64,000 bases of DNA from Firmicutes bacterium UBA1702 (GTDB lineage Bacteria; Bacillota; Clostridia; Peptostreptococcales; Anaerovoracaceae): positions 1-64,000 of the forward strand of contig DCJK01000023.1 in the NCBI GenBank assembly GCA_002320005.1, written 5' to 3'. Below the pieces are notes generated by a model. The model searched no databases and was not told the DNA's origin. It saw only the letters and a program-made list of their open reading frames with translations. A program made the position numbers and the translations under genes. Position 1 is the stretch's first letter. Every line of letters begins with the position of its first letter. Below, in pieces: positions 8,204 to 17,329 of this stretch.

Positions 8204-8266
8204 AAACCCAGTAATATCAAGGTTTTTCTGACTTGAAGGTGGTGCTACTACACCACTACTACACCA
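8202..8266 (+). repeat. Hairpin and 11-bp tandem repeat at left end of element A
   Basis: AAAAACC (8202-8208) and GGTTTTT (8221-8227) form a hairpin directly inside the att core. CTACTACACCA is then repeated exactly twice, at 8245-8255 and 8256-8266. Such 11-base direct repeats near an element end are typical arm-type sites for Tn916-like integrases. At the other end a looser pair, GTAGAGTGAC and GTAGTTTTAC, lies at 32711-32730. Confidence 0.5.
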
Positions 8267-8310
8267 GTGAGTCTCGATGTGACAAAAATCATGAAATCGA
8301 GGTCAAGCTT

Positions 8311-8691
8311 ATGGAAAACAAAATGAAGAATAACAGCATTGAATATGTGCTGTCAGGAGATTACTACATACCGGATCTGAAACTCCCTAACGAAGAACGA
8401 ACCATTGGAAAGTACGGTCGGATGCACCGTGATTATCTCAAGGAACATAAGCCGATAAGATTCAATGATCTGGTTCTGGAAGGTCAGCTGTGGACTTATT
8501 TGGCTGATCTGGATGAGCAGGCGCAGAGCAGATTACAGATGATTATCAGGCAGATGCAGGAAGCCGAGTCTGTTACTGAGGAACTGAAAGCAAAAGATCA
8601 AATGGCATGGGTACGGGCCATGAACAGCATCCAAAACCGGGCAGGGGAAATCATCCTCCGGGAATTGATTTACGGGGAGGATGTTGTATGA
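8311..8691 (+). CDS. tnpV: TnpV family transposon protein
   Basis: 126 residues from the ATG at 8311, preceded by GAGGT at 8299-8303; the frame is open further upstream, but through repeats. The protein matches the TnpV family found on clostridial transposons and mobilizable elements (Tn4451 is the name source): a YYIPDLKLPNEE start, an IGKYGRMHRDYLKEH segment and a MAWVRAMNSIQNRAGEIIL C-terminal helix. Its biochemical role is unknown. It overlaps the next gene by four bases (ATGA). Its presence at the extreme left of element A marks the cargo as transposon-derived. Confidence 0.85.
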   Translation: MENKMKNNSIEYVLSGDYYIPDLKLPNEERTIGKYGRMHRDYLKEHKPIRFNDLVLEGQLWTYLADLDEQAQSRLQMIIRQMQEAESVTEELKAKDQMAWVRAMNSIQNRAGEIILRELIYGEDVV

Positions 8692-8951
8692 GAATCCTTG
8701 AAGAATTTTGGTATGGAAATATTGAGCCGATGGAATACGATACTTCTTCCTACAAGGAGTATAAGAAGCTACTGGAGCTGATCTGTAGGAACGAAGAAAA
8801 GCTCAAAGCCACCATGACTGACGAGCAGAAAGAGTTATTTGAGAAATACACGGATTGTGTGCGTGAGTATCAGACGATAGCAGACTGCCTGATATTCCAA
8901 AACGGCTTTAAGCTGGGGGCCAGAATGATGGTTGAGGTTATGGAGAAGTAA
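8688..8951 (+). CDS. DUF6809 family small protein
   Basis: 87 residues, helical and acidic. The start ATG at 8688 overlaps the tnpV stop. The order MRILEEFWYGNIEP, then KLKATMTDEQKELFEKYTD, then FQNGFKLGARMMVEVM fits the DUF6809 family, common on clostridial mobile elements and often paired with tnpV. Function unknown. A longer reading from 8607 is possible but runs inside tnpV and has no ribosome site of its own. Confidence 0.75.
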   Translation: MRILEEFWYGNIEPMEYDTSSYKEYKKLLELICRNEEKLKATMTDEQKELFEKYTDCVREYQTIADCLIFQNGFKLGARMMVEVMEK

Positions 8952-9010
8952 CCGGAGTTCAAATAAGGCAGGACACTCTTAATAAAAGCCAGGGTATATA
9001 AAACAGAAAA

Positions 9011-9046
9011 GAAACCGGATTTCATTTAAATATGAGATCCGGTTTC
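9011..9046. repeat. 10-bp inverted repeat before the Gabija promoter
   Basis: GAAACCGGAT (9011-9020) and ATCCGGTTTC (9037-9046) are perfect complements around a 16-base loop. There is no T tract on the + side, while the - side runs into T-rich sequence, so it could stop leftward transcription or bind a protein. It directly abuts the -35 of the Gabija promoter. Confidence 0.6.
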
Positions 9047-9047
9047 C

Positions 9048-9076
9048 TTGGTAATATGAGCAATACATGGTATAAT
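9048..9076 (+). promoter_or_regulatory. Extended -10 promoter for Gabija operon
   Basis: TTGGTA at 9048-9053, a 17-base spacer and TATAAT at 9071-9076 preceded by TGG (extended -10). It lies 36 bases before the GajA start. Confidence 0.7.
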
Positions 9077-9111
9077 TTATATATTTAGAAGAACTCTCGA
9101 GGTGGAATATT

Positions 9112-10797
9112 ATGAAATTTGATGCGGTAACAATAAAGAATTTCAGAAATTTTGAAGATATAACAATTAATTTAACGAACAAAAATGTTCTTTTTGGAAT
9201 GAATGATGTTGGAAAGACCAACTTCCTGTATGCATTGAGGTTTTTGTTTGATAAAGATGTTAGAAAACAAAATTTCACCGATACAGATTATTATAAAAAG
9301 AACACTAATGTACCGATAGAAATCCTTGTCTCAATAGATATCGGAGATACCGAAGATGGAGATAGCCAGAAGCTTCGTGCTAAATTGAAGGGCGCTATCC
9401 TTTCAGGACAAGACAAGGTCTACATTAAGGTAAAAGCTACTTATGACGAGAAAGAAATGGTTGGAATACCTGTTTTGTATTGGGGCGGAGATGTCGAAGA
9501 CCTTGAAGAAATGAAGGTTCATGGAACATTCTTCGAAATTGACTATGTTTTTAATGTATTCTACATTGACGCATATGTTGATCTTTATACTTTGTTTAAG
9601 AAAAATGCCAATACATTGCTCGTAAATGACAAAGAGCAGGATAAAGAAATTTTAGAAAACATACAGAAAGCCTGTAACGATCTAAATACCCAAATTTCTG
9701 GTCTGTCTGGTATTAAAGCATTTGAGGAGAGGATTGCGCCTGAATACAAAAAATACAGACACGAAGATGTATCTGTATCCGTCAAATCAGAAATTGCAGT
9801 AAAAGGCTTATACTCTAATATTGTGCCTTACATTAAGCAGGATTCCGATAATTCACTATACCCAACTTCTGGTGAAGGACGAAAAAAGTTACTGGTGTAT
9901 GCTATTTTTGACTTGCTGTCGAAAGAGGAAGAAGAAAAGAAAATTAATCTTTTCCTGATTGAAGAGCCGGAAAATCATTTGCACAGATCTATGCAAATTG
10001 CACTGTCACATATTCTGTTTCACGATGAAAAATATCAGTATTTCTTTATGACGACTCATTCCCCTTACGTGTTGGCAGAAATGGATCGTGTAAATCTGAT
10101 TCGTATATATAATGCTGATAAGATTATGAGCAAAAGTGCGCTCTACAATGTACCATCAGAGTTTAAGACTCAGAGAAAAATGCTGAATCGTGGATTGGTA
10201 GAAGCGGTGTTCGCAGATAAGGTATTACTTGTTGAAGGCCCTTCTGAAAATGTATTATTTGGCAAGATCCTATCAGAAGTAAACCCATTTTTTGAAGCAG
10301 ACGGTATTTATATACTTCCGGTTGGTGGCTTTGGATTTAGACCATATTTTGAATTATTAGATGCATTAGAGATTGATAACATTATCAAGACTGACAATGA
10401 TTTAAGAAAAATCACTGGTAAGGAAAAATATAGTGTGCTGGGATTCTCCAGACTGAACAACTATATCGGTGAAAACCTTCTTCCTACGGAGCCTATTGAC
10501 GAAAGCGGAGTGGAAGCAAAACGAAACCTATATGACAGCAACAGAGAAACTCTGGATCAAATTAGAAAAGAACATGCATTATATTTGTCGAGATGTAGTT
10601 TGGAAGAGGATTTAGATGAAGTTCTTCATGAGAAAATGGTTGAATATCTTCCGCAAGCAGGTGGAGATGTAATTGGCTATTTACAAGATGCCAAGAATAA
10701 TCATATGGTAGAACTTGTAGAAAAGCTTACTCCAGAGGATTGCATCCGCATTTTTGAACATTATAATTTTGCTTGCTTAAAGGAGGTAACACCATAA
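9112..10797 (+). CDS. gajA: GajA-like OLD-family nuclease (ATPase plus TOPRIM), Gabija
   Basis: 561 residues. The N-terminal ABC-type ATPase has Walker A GMNDVGKT at 29-36 and a Walker B/signature region LFLIEEPENHLH at about 279-290. The C-terminal TOPRIM domain has its glutamate in LLVEGPSE at about 372-379 and an acidic cluster KTDND near 425. This is the OLD-nuclease layout of GajA, which nicks phage DNA when nucleotide levels fall. The next gene is a UvrD-like helicase read through a TAATG overlap, the defining Gabija pair. Length is close to the characterised Bacillus protein (about 578 residues). A lone OLD nuclease or PARIS is excluded by the helicase partner and the absence of DUF4435. 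Confidence 0.9.
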   Translation: MKFDAVTIKNFRNFEDITINLTNKNVLFGMNDVGKTNFLYALRFLFDKDVRKQNFTDTDYYKKNTNVPIEILVSIDIGDTEDGDSQKLRAKLKGAILSGQDKVYIKVKATYDEKEMVGIPVLYWGGDVEDLEEMKVHGTFFEIDYVFNVFYIDAYVDLYTLFKKNANTLLVNDKEQDKEILENIQKACNDLNTQISGLSGIKAFEERIAPEYKKYRHEDVSVSVKSEIAVKGLYSNIVPYIKQDSDNSLYPTSGEGRKKLLVYAIFDLLSKEEEEKKINLFLIEEPENHLHRSMQIALSHILFHDEKYQYFFMTTHSPYVLAEMDRVNLIRIYNADKIMSKSALYNVPSEFKTQRKMLNRGLVEAVFADKVLLVEGPSENVLFGKILSEVNPFFEADGIYILPVGGFGFRPYFELLDALEIDNIIKTDNDLRKITGKEKYSVLGFSRLNNYIGENLLPTEPIDESGVEAKRNLYDSNRETLDQIRKEHALYLSRCSLEEDLDEVLHEKMVEYLPQAGGDVIGYLQDAKNNHMVELVEKLTPEDCIRIFEHYNFACLKEVTP

Positions 10798-12329
10798 TGC
10801 TATCTCCTATACAAAAAGAAATCGTAGAGTTACAGGGAAATCTAATAGTAAGAGCGAGTGCCGGTACCGGTAAGACGCATACTATGGTATCTAAAATCGA
10901 ATATGATATAGCTCGTTGTCACACACATAAAGCAGTTGCTGCAATTACATTTACAATTAAGGCAGCTGCTGAAATCAAAGATCGATTGTTTATCGATACA
11001 AGCAATCATTTCATTGGAACGAATAATAGTTTTGCAATTGAAGAAATCATTAAGCCTTTCATGAAAGATGTGTTCGGCAAAGATTATAAGTTGGATATGA
11101 GTACAGATTATTCTGTAAAGGTGAATAATTTTGCAGAAGGTTTGGCAAAAATCAAGGATGAACAAATCCTCTGCTCATACGCAAACAGCAAAGAGAATTT
11201 CATATTCCAACTTGCTTTAGATATTTTGCAAAAATCAAAGGCATGCCAATTATATTTAAGGGCTAAGTATTTCAAAATCTATGTCGATGAATATCAAGAC
11301 TGTGATAAGGATATGCACGCATTCTTCATGTACATCTGTGAGATGCTAAAAATAGATACTTTTGTGGTAGGCGATGAAAAACAGTCAATCTATATGTGGC
11401 GTGGTGCGTACCCAAAAGCTTTCATGAGTATTTGGGATAGAGAAGATTTTTCGAAAAAGTTTATGCGAGATAATTTTCGTTCTTGTCAACAGATACAGAA
11501 TTATTCGAATCTGCTCTGTGATGAAACGAGGGATCTCTATAAAGCTGTAGATGATCTGTCTTCCGTAATTGTGATATGTACGACAATGTCGAATTGGGTT
11601 GCTTCTGTAACACAACATTTGGATCCTCATAAGAAATGTGCATTATTGCGATACAGCAAAGCTAACGCAGAGACAGGAGCCAAGGCATTAACCGATGGAG
11701 ATATGGAGTTCACCTACATTCCACAGACACCTATTTCGGAAATCACTACCGATGCAGCATGGCTTTACAATGCGATTGCCAAGTATTTCATTCTTCCAAA
11801 GTATTCAGCTTATGATTTCAGAGATGAAATACCTAATGAGGTGGTTGGAAATAAGAGAATTTTGAATTACATAAAAAAATCTCTTAGCCTTTTGGATGAG
11901 TGCATAAAGCAAGAGAATACAGCAGCTTTTGTAAAACAGGTTGGATTGATTGCGAACTATTTGGGTTACGATACCAAAGAAGACCATTGCAAAAAAGTAT
12001 ATGAAACAATTTGTGACCCAAAATTTCATCCTGCGTTTAATATGGATGAATTGAAACGAATTGCGATTACGTTCCATTCTTCGAAAGGTTTGGAGTTTGA
12101 ACAGGTAATTCTGTTTGTGTCTGACTACAGACTGGCAAGTGAAGAAGATATTTATAACCATTATGTTGCAGCTACACGAGCAAAAACCAAACTGATTTTA
12201 GTATATATCAATAATGATTGGCGTGCCGGCCAATTTGCAAAGAATATAAATAAAATATTGGAGAAGTCTGGTTTGAAAATGAAGGATGTAACAACTGTAG
12301 TTAACTGTACAGAATGCATCAGTAATTAA
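10797..12329 (+). CDS. gajB: GajB-like UvrD-type helicase, Gabija
   Basis: 510 residues. The ATG at 10797 shares its A with the gajA stop (TAATG), and AAAGGAGGT lies just upstream. Superfamily 1 motifs are all visible: Walker A ASAGTGKTH at about 20-28, motif II YVDEYQDCD at about 161-169, motif III VVGDEKQSIYMWRG near 191-204, motif V HSSKGLEFEQVILF near 427-440 and motif VI VAATRAKTKLIL near 458. In Gabija, GajB associates with the GajA tetramer, senses DNA ends and drives nucleotide depletion. Its coupling to gajA is as tight as translation allows. A strong terminator follows. Confidence 0.9.
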   Translation: MLSPIQKEIVELQGNLIVRASAGTGKTHTMVSKIEYDIARCHTHKAVAAITFTIKAAAEIKDRLFIDTSNHFIGTNNSFAIEEIIKPFMKDVFGKDYKLDMSTDYSVKVNNFAEGLAKIKDEQILCSYANSKENFIFQLALDILQKSKACQLYLRAKYFKIYVDEYQDCDKDMHAFFMYICEMLKIDTFVVGDEKQSIYMWRGAYPKAFMSIWDREDFSKKFMRDNFRSCQQIQNYSNLLCDETRDLYKAVDDLSSVIVICTTMSNWVASVTQHLDPHKKCALLRYSKANAETGAKALTDGDMEFTYIPQTPISEITTDAAWLYNAIAKYFILPKYSAYDFRDEIPNEVVGNKRILNYIKKSLSLLDECIKQENTAAFVKQVGLIANYLGYDTKEDHCKKVYETICDPKFHPAFNMDELKRIAITFHSSKGLEFEQVILFVSDYRLASEEDIYNHYVAATRAKTKLILVYINNDWRAGQFAKNINKILEKSGLKMKDVTTVVNCTECISN

Positions 12330-12333
12330 AAGC

Positions 12334-12380
12334 AATAATCTCTCGATGCCAAGTGCGTGTGGTATTGAGAGATTATTTTC
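12334..12380 (+). terminator. Terminator after Gabija operon
   Basis: AATAATCTCTC at 12334-12344 pairs with GAGAGATTATT at 12367-12377 (further pairs inside) and runs into TTTTC. The following gap to 12629 holds only a possible 19-codon frame at 12411 that I do not count as a gene. Confidence 0.85.
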
Positions 12381-12515
12381 TTATAGGTGCATACGAGGAT
12401 TTTTATTTATGGACGAGCAATCACAAAATTATTTGCAAAAATATGTTTTTCATCACCTTTTTATATAAATTAGCGTGACAGCGAGTTATGTGAAATGGAA
12501 TAAGGTTTCCTGTGT

Positions 12516-12577
12516 CGGCAAAAACAAGAAGTTTGATGCAAAAATAGTTGATATTTTTGCCGATAATGTGATATACT
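12516..12577 (+). promoter_or_regulatory. Promoter with overlapping inverted-repeat operator before fic genes
   Basis: TTGATA at 12548-12553, an 18-base spacer and TATACT at 12572-12577 form a promoter. GCAAAAATA (12538-12546) and TATTTTTGC (12552-12560) are perfect complements that straddle the -35, and a further half-site GGCAAAAA lies at about 12517-12524. An operator over the -35 fits repression, possibly by the HTH domain of the first Fic protein. Confidence 0.6.
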
Positions 12578-12629
12578 ATATCATAGATTAGTGTAGTATT
12601 TTGATTCGATTTATGACGGAGGATAGCAG

Positions 12630-13520
12630 ATGCGATACCTTTCAGTTACTGAGATAGCGAAAAAATGGGATGTGTCGGAACGTAGCGTTAGAAATTACTG
12701 CGCTCATGGGCGTGTGATTGGTGCGTTTCTTACCGGCAAGACTTGGAACATTCCAGAAAATGCAGAAAAACCAGAGCGTGCCAACAAGAGAAAAGAAGAA
12801 CCGATTACTCTGTTGGATATTCTGAAAGAGCAGAAAGCAAGTAAATATTCCGGAGGCATTTACCATAAGACACAGATTGATTTAACGTACAATTCCAACC
12901 ATATCGAAGGCAGCAGTCTGACTCACGATCAGACCAGGTATATTTTTGAAACCAACACGATTGGCGTAGAAAATGAAGTTCTCAATGTTGACGATGTAAT
13001 TGAAACGGCAAATCATTTCCGTTGCATTGATATGATTATTGATAATGCAAAAGTTGCTTTGACAGAGAAGTTTATCAAAGAGCTTCATCTAATTTTAAAG
13101 AATGGCACCAGCGATTCCAGAAAAGATTGGTTCGCTGTTGGTGACTACAAAAAACTTCCAAATGAGGTTGGTGGTATGGATACTTCCCTTCCGGAAGAAG
13201 TTGCCGATAAGATGAAAGCGTTGCTGACAGAATACAATGCCAAGGAAGAAAAGACCTTTGAAGATATTCTGGACTTCCATGTGAAGTTTGAACGAATCCA
13301 TCCGTTCCAGGACGGCAACGGTCGTGTAGGCAGATTGATTATGTTCAAAGAATGCCTGAAATATAATATTGTTCCGTTCATCATTGAGGATAATCTGAAA
13401 ATGTTCTATTATCGTGGATTGAAAGAATGGAACAATGAGAAAGGCTATTTGACTGACACTTGCCTGACGGCACAGGATAAATATAAAGCGTATTTGGATT
13501 ATTTTCGGATTGCGTATTAA
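12630..13520 (+). CDS. Fic family AMP transferase with N-terminal HTH
   Basis: 296 residues. Residues 1-50 form a helix-turn-helix of MerR/excisionase type (YLSVTEIAKKWDVSERSVRNY). The Fic domain carries the full active motif HPFQDGNGR at 224-232, and the inhibitory motif S89-x-x-x-E93-G94 (SNHIEG) lies ahead of it, so this is a self-inhibited class II Fic protein. Fic enzymes AMPylate protein hydroxyls; the target is unknown. It is the first gene after an operator-containing promoter and is followed 20 bases later by a second Fic gene, then the type I restriction genes. Fic genes are frequent companions of hsd loci, where they may guard or regulate them; that is inference. Confidence 0.88.
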   Translation: MRYLSVTEIAKKWDVSERSVRNYCAHGRVIGAFLTGKTWNIPENAEKPERANKRKEEPITLLDILKEQKASKYSGGIYHKTQIDLTYNSNHIEGSSLTHDQTRYIFETNTIGVENEVLNVDDVIETANHFRCIDMIIDNAKVALTEKFIKELHLILKNGTSDSRKDWFAVGDYKKLPNEVGGMDTSLPEEVADKMKALLTEYNAKEEKTFEDILDFHVKFERIHPFQDGNGRVGRLIMFKECLKYNIVPFIIEDNLKMFYYRGLKEWNNEKGYLTDTCLTAQDKYKAYLDYFRIAY

Positions 13521-13540
13521 GCAGGAAACGAGGTGCGGCG

Positions 13541-14623
13541 ATGTCAGCTGAAAAGAACTGGCAATTTGAGCTTGAAGAATATATTAAACAAGGTGAGCCT
13601 GGTCAAATTGAAAAAAGTGAAGCATGGCAGACTGCAATCGGCTTGCAGGCGGTAGATGGTTTGAAAACCTCTGCTTATCTGTTGAATACTGCCAAGGAAC
13701 ATATTGAAGGTAAAATCAGTATTGATGAAGCGCAGAAGCGCATTCAGAGTTATTACGAGCAGCGTACCGATCGCTCGGAAATTGAAAACGACACCAAGGA
13801 AGCAGATATTGTGTCTGCAAGAATTGCCAAGCTATTGGGCGAGAAAGCATTTCAGTTTTCACCGGCTGAGTGGCTGACGATTCACCGCAGACTGTTTGAA
13901 GGCGTATTTCCCCATGCCGGTCAAATTCGCAAGTATAATATTACAAAAAAGGAATGGGTATTAAAAGGCGATACCGTCACCTACGCAGCGTGGAACAGTA
14001 TCAAAGACACCCTTGATTATGATTTTGCAACGGAGAAACAGTTTTCTTATGAGGGTTTGTCTGTAGAACGCTGCGTGAAACATCTTGCCAAGTTTGCTTC
14101 GGATATTTGGCAGATTCATCCGTTTTGTGAGGGCAACACCAGAGCAACGGCTGTTTTTATGATCAAGTACATGAAAACATTCGGATTCAAAGTAAACAAT
14201 GATGCCTTTGAAAAGAACTCCTGGTATTTCCGCAACGCTTTGGTAAGAGCAAATTATAACGATCTGCAAAACGGCGTTCATGCCACAACAAAGTTCTTGG
14301 AAATGTTCTTCAGCAATTTGATTCTGGGAACGGAATATGAGCTGAAAAACAGATATATGCACGTGGACTATACGGAGGAAAATTTCCAAAGTGTCAACCC
14401 TAAAGTTCCAAAGTCTCAATTTGACACTTTGGAATGCACTTTAGAGGAACTGGCTGTCTTGGAGTTAATCCACAAAAATCCATCTATCAAGCAAAAAGAG
14501 CTTGTGACAGAGACTGGAAAATCTCTCAGCACGGTAAAGCGAATTATGGAATCCTTGCAGAAAAAGGAATATATCCGCAGAGTGGATGGAAAGAGATATG
14601 GTAAGTGGGAAGTTTTAGTTTGA
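13541..14623 (+). CDS. Fic family protein with VbhA-like N-terminus and winged-helix tail
   Basis: 360 residues. The N-terminal 70 residues resemble a VbhA-type antitoxin fused to its toxin: IGLQAVDGLKTS followed by GKISIDEAQKRIQSYYEQR. The usual inhibitory S-x-x-x-E-G reads L-Q-A-V-D-G here, so the Ser and Glu positions are replaced. The Fic motif HPFCEGNTR at 193-201 is intact. The last 70 residues look like a winged helix (SIKQKELVTETGKSLSTVK), suggesting DNA binding. It starts 20 bases after the first fic gene and ends 27 bases before hsdM, so it is probably co-transcribed with the restriction system. Confidence 0.85.
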   Translation: MSAEKNWQFELEEYIKQGEPGQIEKSEAWQTAIGLQAVDGLKTSAYLLNTAKEHIEGKISIDEAQKRIQSYYEQRTDRSEIENDTKEADIVSARIAKLLGEKAFQFSPAEWLTIHRRLFEGVFPHAGQIRKYNITKKEWVLKGDTVTYAAWNSIKDTLDYDFATEKQFSYEGLSVERCVKHLAKFASDIWQIHPFCEGNTRATAVFMIKYMKTFGFKVNNDAFEKNSWYFRNALVRANYNDLQNGVHATTKFLEMFFSNLILGTEYELKNRYMHVDYTEENFQSVNPKVPKSQFDTLECTLEELAVLELIHKNPSIKQKELVTETGKSLSTVKRIMESLQKKEYIRRVDGKRYGKWEVLV

Positions 14624-14650
14624 ATAAGTATTAAGAAAGAGGAACTGACA

Positions 14651-16156
14651 ATGGCTGAAAAGAACAATGCCAACATTGGCTTTGAAAAACAAATTTGGGA
14701 TGCTGCCTGTGTCTTGTGGGGGCATATTCCTGCCGCTGAATATAGAAAGGTTATCATTGGTTTGATTTTCCTGCGCTATATCTCCAGCGCATTTGAAAAA
14801 AGATATGCCGAGCTTGTTGCAGAGGGCGAAGGTTTTGAAGAAGATCGTGATGAATATCTGGGCGAAAATGTCTTCTTCGTTCCGGAGAAAGCAAGATGGT
14901 CTACCATTGCATCTGCGGCTCACACTCCTGAGATTGGAACTGTGATTGACGATGCCATGAGAGCAATCGAAGCCGAAAACAAATCTCTGAAAAATGTACT
15001 CCCAAAGAATTATGCAAGCCCGGATTTGGACAAGCGTGTTCTGGGTGATGTGGTTGACCTGTTCACCAACATGGATATGTCTGATACCGAAGAGGGTAAA
15101 GATCTTCTGGGCAGAACTTACGAATACTGTATTGCACAGTTCGCCGCTTACGAAGGTGTTAAAGGCGGTGAGTTCTATACTCCGTCCAGTATCGTTAAAA
15201 CGATTGTTGCAATCCTGAAGCCTTTTAATAACTGCCGAGTATATGACCCATGCTGCGGCTCCGGTGGTATGTTTGTGCAGAGCGTGAAGTTCCTTCAGGC
15301 GCACAGCGGAAATCGCAGAAGCATTTCTGTTTACGGTCAGGAGTCTAACGCTGATACTTGGAAGATGGCAAAAATGAATATGGCAATCCGTGGCATTGAT
15401 GCAGATTTCGGTCCTTATCAGGCAGATACTTTCTTCAATGACCTTCATGCAAACCTTCGTGCAGATTTTATTATGGCGAACCCGCCTTTCAACCTCTCGA
15501 ACTGGGGTCAGGATAAATTACAGGATGATGTCCGTTGGAAATACGGAACTCCTCCTGCCGGGAATGCCAACTACGCATGGATTCAGCACATGATCCATCA
15601 CCTTGCGCCTAATGGAAAGATCGGTCTGGTTCTTGCAAACGGTGCTCTGTCTACTCAGTCCTCTGGTGAAGGTGAGATCAGAAAGAACATTATCAATGCC
15701 GACTTGGTTGAGGGCATTGTTGCTCTGCCTACTCAGTTGTTCTACAGCGTGACCATTCCTGTTACTCTGTGGTTCATTAGCAAAAACAAAAAGCAGAAAG
15801 GCAAGACTCTGTTCATCGACGCTCGTAAGATGGGCTACATGGTTGACCGCAAACACAGAGACTTCACCGAAAAAGATATTCAGAAACTGGCTGATACTTT
15901 TGAAGCATTCCAGAACGGAACTCTGGAAGAAGTGAAGGGCTTCTGCGCAGTTGCTGATTTGCAGACCATTGAGAAACAGGATTACATTCTCACTCCTGGT
16001 CGTTATGTCGGTATCGAAGAACAGGAAGATGATGGTGAACCTTTTGAAGAAAAGATGGCTCGTCTGACTTCTGAGCTTTCCGATATGTTTGCCAAGTCCC
16101 ATGAACTTGAAGAAGAAATCCGAAAGAAGCTGGGGGCGATTGGTTATGAAATTTAA
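14651..16156 (+). CDS. hsdM: Type I restriction-modification DNA methylase subunit
   Basis: 501 residues, near the usual HsdM length. The N-terminal helical HsdM_N domain (FEKQIWDAACVLWG) is followed by the N6-adenine methylase core with the SAM motif DPCCGSGG at 199-206 and catalytic NPPF at 277-280. It methylates adenine on both half-sites chosen by HsdS and is also part of the restriction complex. A GAGG ribosome site precedes the ATG. Its last codons overlap the hsdS start by 11 bases, showing translational coupling. Confidence 0.96.
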   Translation: MAEKNNANIGFEKQIWDAACVLWGHIPAAEYRKVIIGLIFLRYISSAFEKRYAELVAEGEGFEEDRDEYLGENVFFVPEKARWSTIASAAHTPEIGTVIDDAMRAIEAENKSLKNVLPKNYASPDLDKRVLGDVVDLFTNMDMSDTEEGKDLLGRTYEYCIAQFAAYEGVKGGEFYTPSSIVKTIVAILKPFNNCRVYDPCCGSGGMFVQSVKFLQAHSGNRRSISVYGQESNADTWKMAKMNMAIRGIDADFGPYQADTFFNDLHANLRADFIMANPPFNLSNWGQDKLQDDVRWKYGTPPAGNANYAWIQHMIHHLAPNGKIGLVLANGALSTQSSGEGEIRKNIINADLVEGIVALPTQLFYSVTIPVTLWFISKNKKQKGKTLFIDARKMGYMVDRKHRDFTEKDIQKLADTFEAFQNGTLEEVKGFCAVADLQTIEKQDYILTPGRYVGIEEQEDDGEPFEEKMARLTSELSDMFAKSHELEEEIRKKLGAIGYEI

Positions 16157-17327
16157 TACCTATAGCATTTCCGAACTGATTGATGAAATCGCCATGGGTC
16201 CGTTCGGTTCCAATATTAAGGTTGAATGCTTTGTTGATGAAGGTATTCCTGTTTTGAACGGAAGTAATCTGAACGGTTTTTTCTTGACGGAAGAATCTTT
16301 TCGATACGTTACCGAAGAAAAAGCAGACTCGCTCGGTAGGGCTAATGCTCATAGAGGAGACATTGTAATCACCCACCGTGGTACACTTGGTCAGATTGTT
16401 TGTATTCCAGAAACCTCTAAACATGATAGATATGTAATTTCCCAAAGTCAATTTAGAGTGAAATGTAACGACAAGGTAATTCCTGATTATTTGGTGTATT
16501 ATTTCCACACTCCGATTGGTCAGCACAAATTACTTGCTAATGCTTCACAGGTCGGAGTACCTGCTTTGGCAAGAGCATCAACTACTTTTCAGAAAATAGA
16601 AGTGGATATTCCTGATGTTGAAACACAAAGAAAAGCGGTATCGGTTTTGAATGCAATCGAAGAAAAAATCAACATCAATAATGCGATAAACGAAAATTTA
16701 CAGCAGCAAGCCCTTGCTTTGTTTGCCAATTATTACGAACAATCTAACACAGAGGTTGCTTTTACAGACCTGATTCAAATCCTTGGTGGCGGTACTCCTA
16801 AAACTGGTGAAAGCAAATATTGGAATGGAAATATTCCATTCTTTACGCCAAAAGATGTCGGTTCACCTTATACACTCGCAACCGAAAAGACCATTACAGA
16901 AGATGGACTCTCACATTGCAACAGTCGTCTGTATCCAGCAAACACAGTTTTTGTTACTGCAAGAGGTACGGTTGGCAAAATAGGATTAGCAGGTGTTCCT
17001 ATGGCAATGAATCAGTCTTGTTATGCCCTGGCTGGAAAAAACCTTCATCAGCTGCTTGTGTATTTCTACACATTAAAAGCAGTAGACAGATTGAAACATA
17101 AAGCCAGCGGCGCTGTTTTTGATGCTATCATTACCAGAGATTTTGAAACAGAGCAGGTTTTCAAATTGTCTGAGGATGACACCAACACCTTTATTAAGAT
17201 CGCTGAACCAATGTATCAGTCGATACTAAACAATTCTGTTGAAAACCAAAGGCTTGTAGCATTAAGGGATTCTTTACTCCCTAAACTTATGTCTGGCGAG
17301 ATTGATGTTTCTGGTATTTCAATCTAA
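16146..17327 (+). CDS. hsdS: Type I restriction specificity subunit
   Basis: 393 residues, start ATG at 16146 inside the end of hsdM. It has the usual circular layout: a first target-recognition domain (about 1-160), a conserved helix containing NAIEEKININNAINENL, a second target-recognition domain (about 200-350) with the GGGTPKTGESKYWNG entry, and a terminal conserved helix ending LRDSLLPKLMSGEI. It sets the bipartite DNA target. No second hsdS or inverted partial copy was found nearby, so there is no sign of phase variation by shufflon. Confidence 0.95.
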   Translation: MKFNTYSISELIDEIAMGPFGSNIKVECFVDEGIPVLNGSNLNGFFLTEESFRYVTEEKADSLGRANAHRGDIVITHRGTLGQIVCIPETSKHDRYVISQSQFRVKCNDKVIPDYLVYYFHTPIGQHKLLANASQVGVPALARASTTFQKIEVDIPDVETQRKAVSVLNAIEEKININNAINENLQQQALALFANYYEQSNTEVAFTDLIQILGGGTPKTGESKYWNGNIPFFTPKDVGSPYTLATEKTITEDGLSHCNSRLYPANTVFVTARGTVGKIGLAGVPMAMNQSCYALAGKNLHQLLVYFYTLKAVDRLKHKASGAVFDAIITRDFETEQVFKLSEDDTNTFIKIAEPMYQSILNNSVENQRLVALRDSLLPKLMSGEIDVSGISI

Positions 17328-17329
17328 GA

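Noticed and set aside
9011..9046. Terminator for the tnpV-DUF6809 genes
   Set aside because: The inverted repeat is perfect but lacks a T tract on the + strand, so I list it only as a repeat.
9112..12329. PARIS or a stand-alone OLD system
   Set aside because: PARIS needs a DUF4435 partner; here the OLD nuclease is coupled by a TAATG overlap to a complete UvrD-like helicase, which defines Gabija.
16146..17327. Phase-variable hsdS with inverted repeats
   Set aside because: Only one full hsdS is present, with no second partial copy, inverted repeat partner or recombinase gene beside it.
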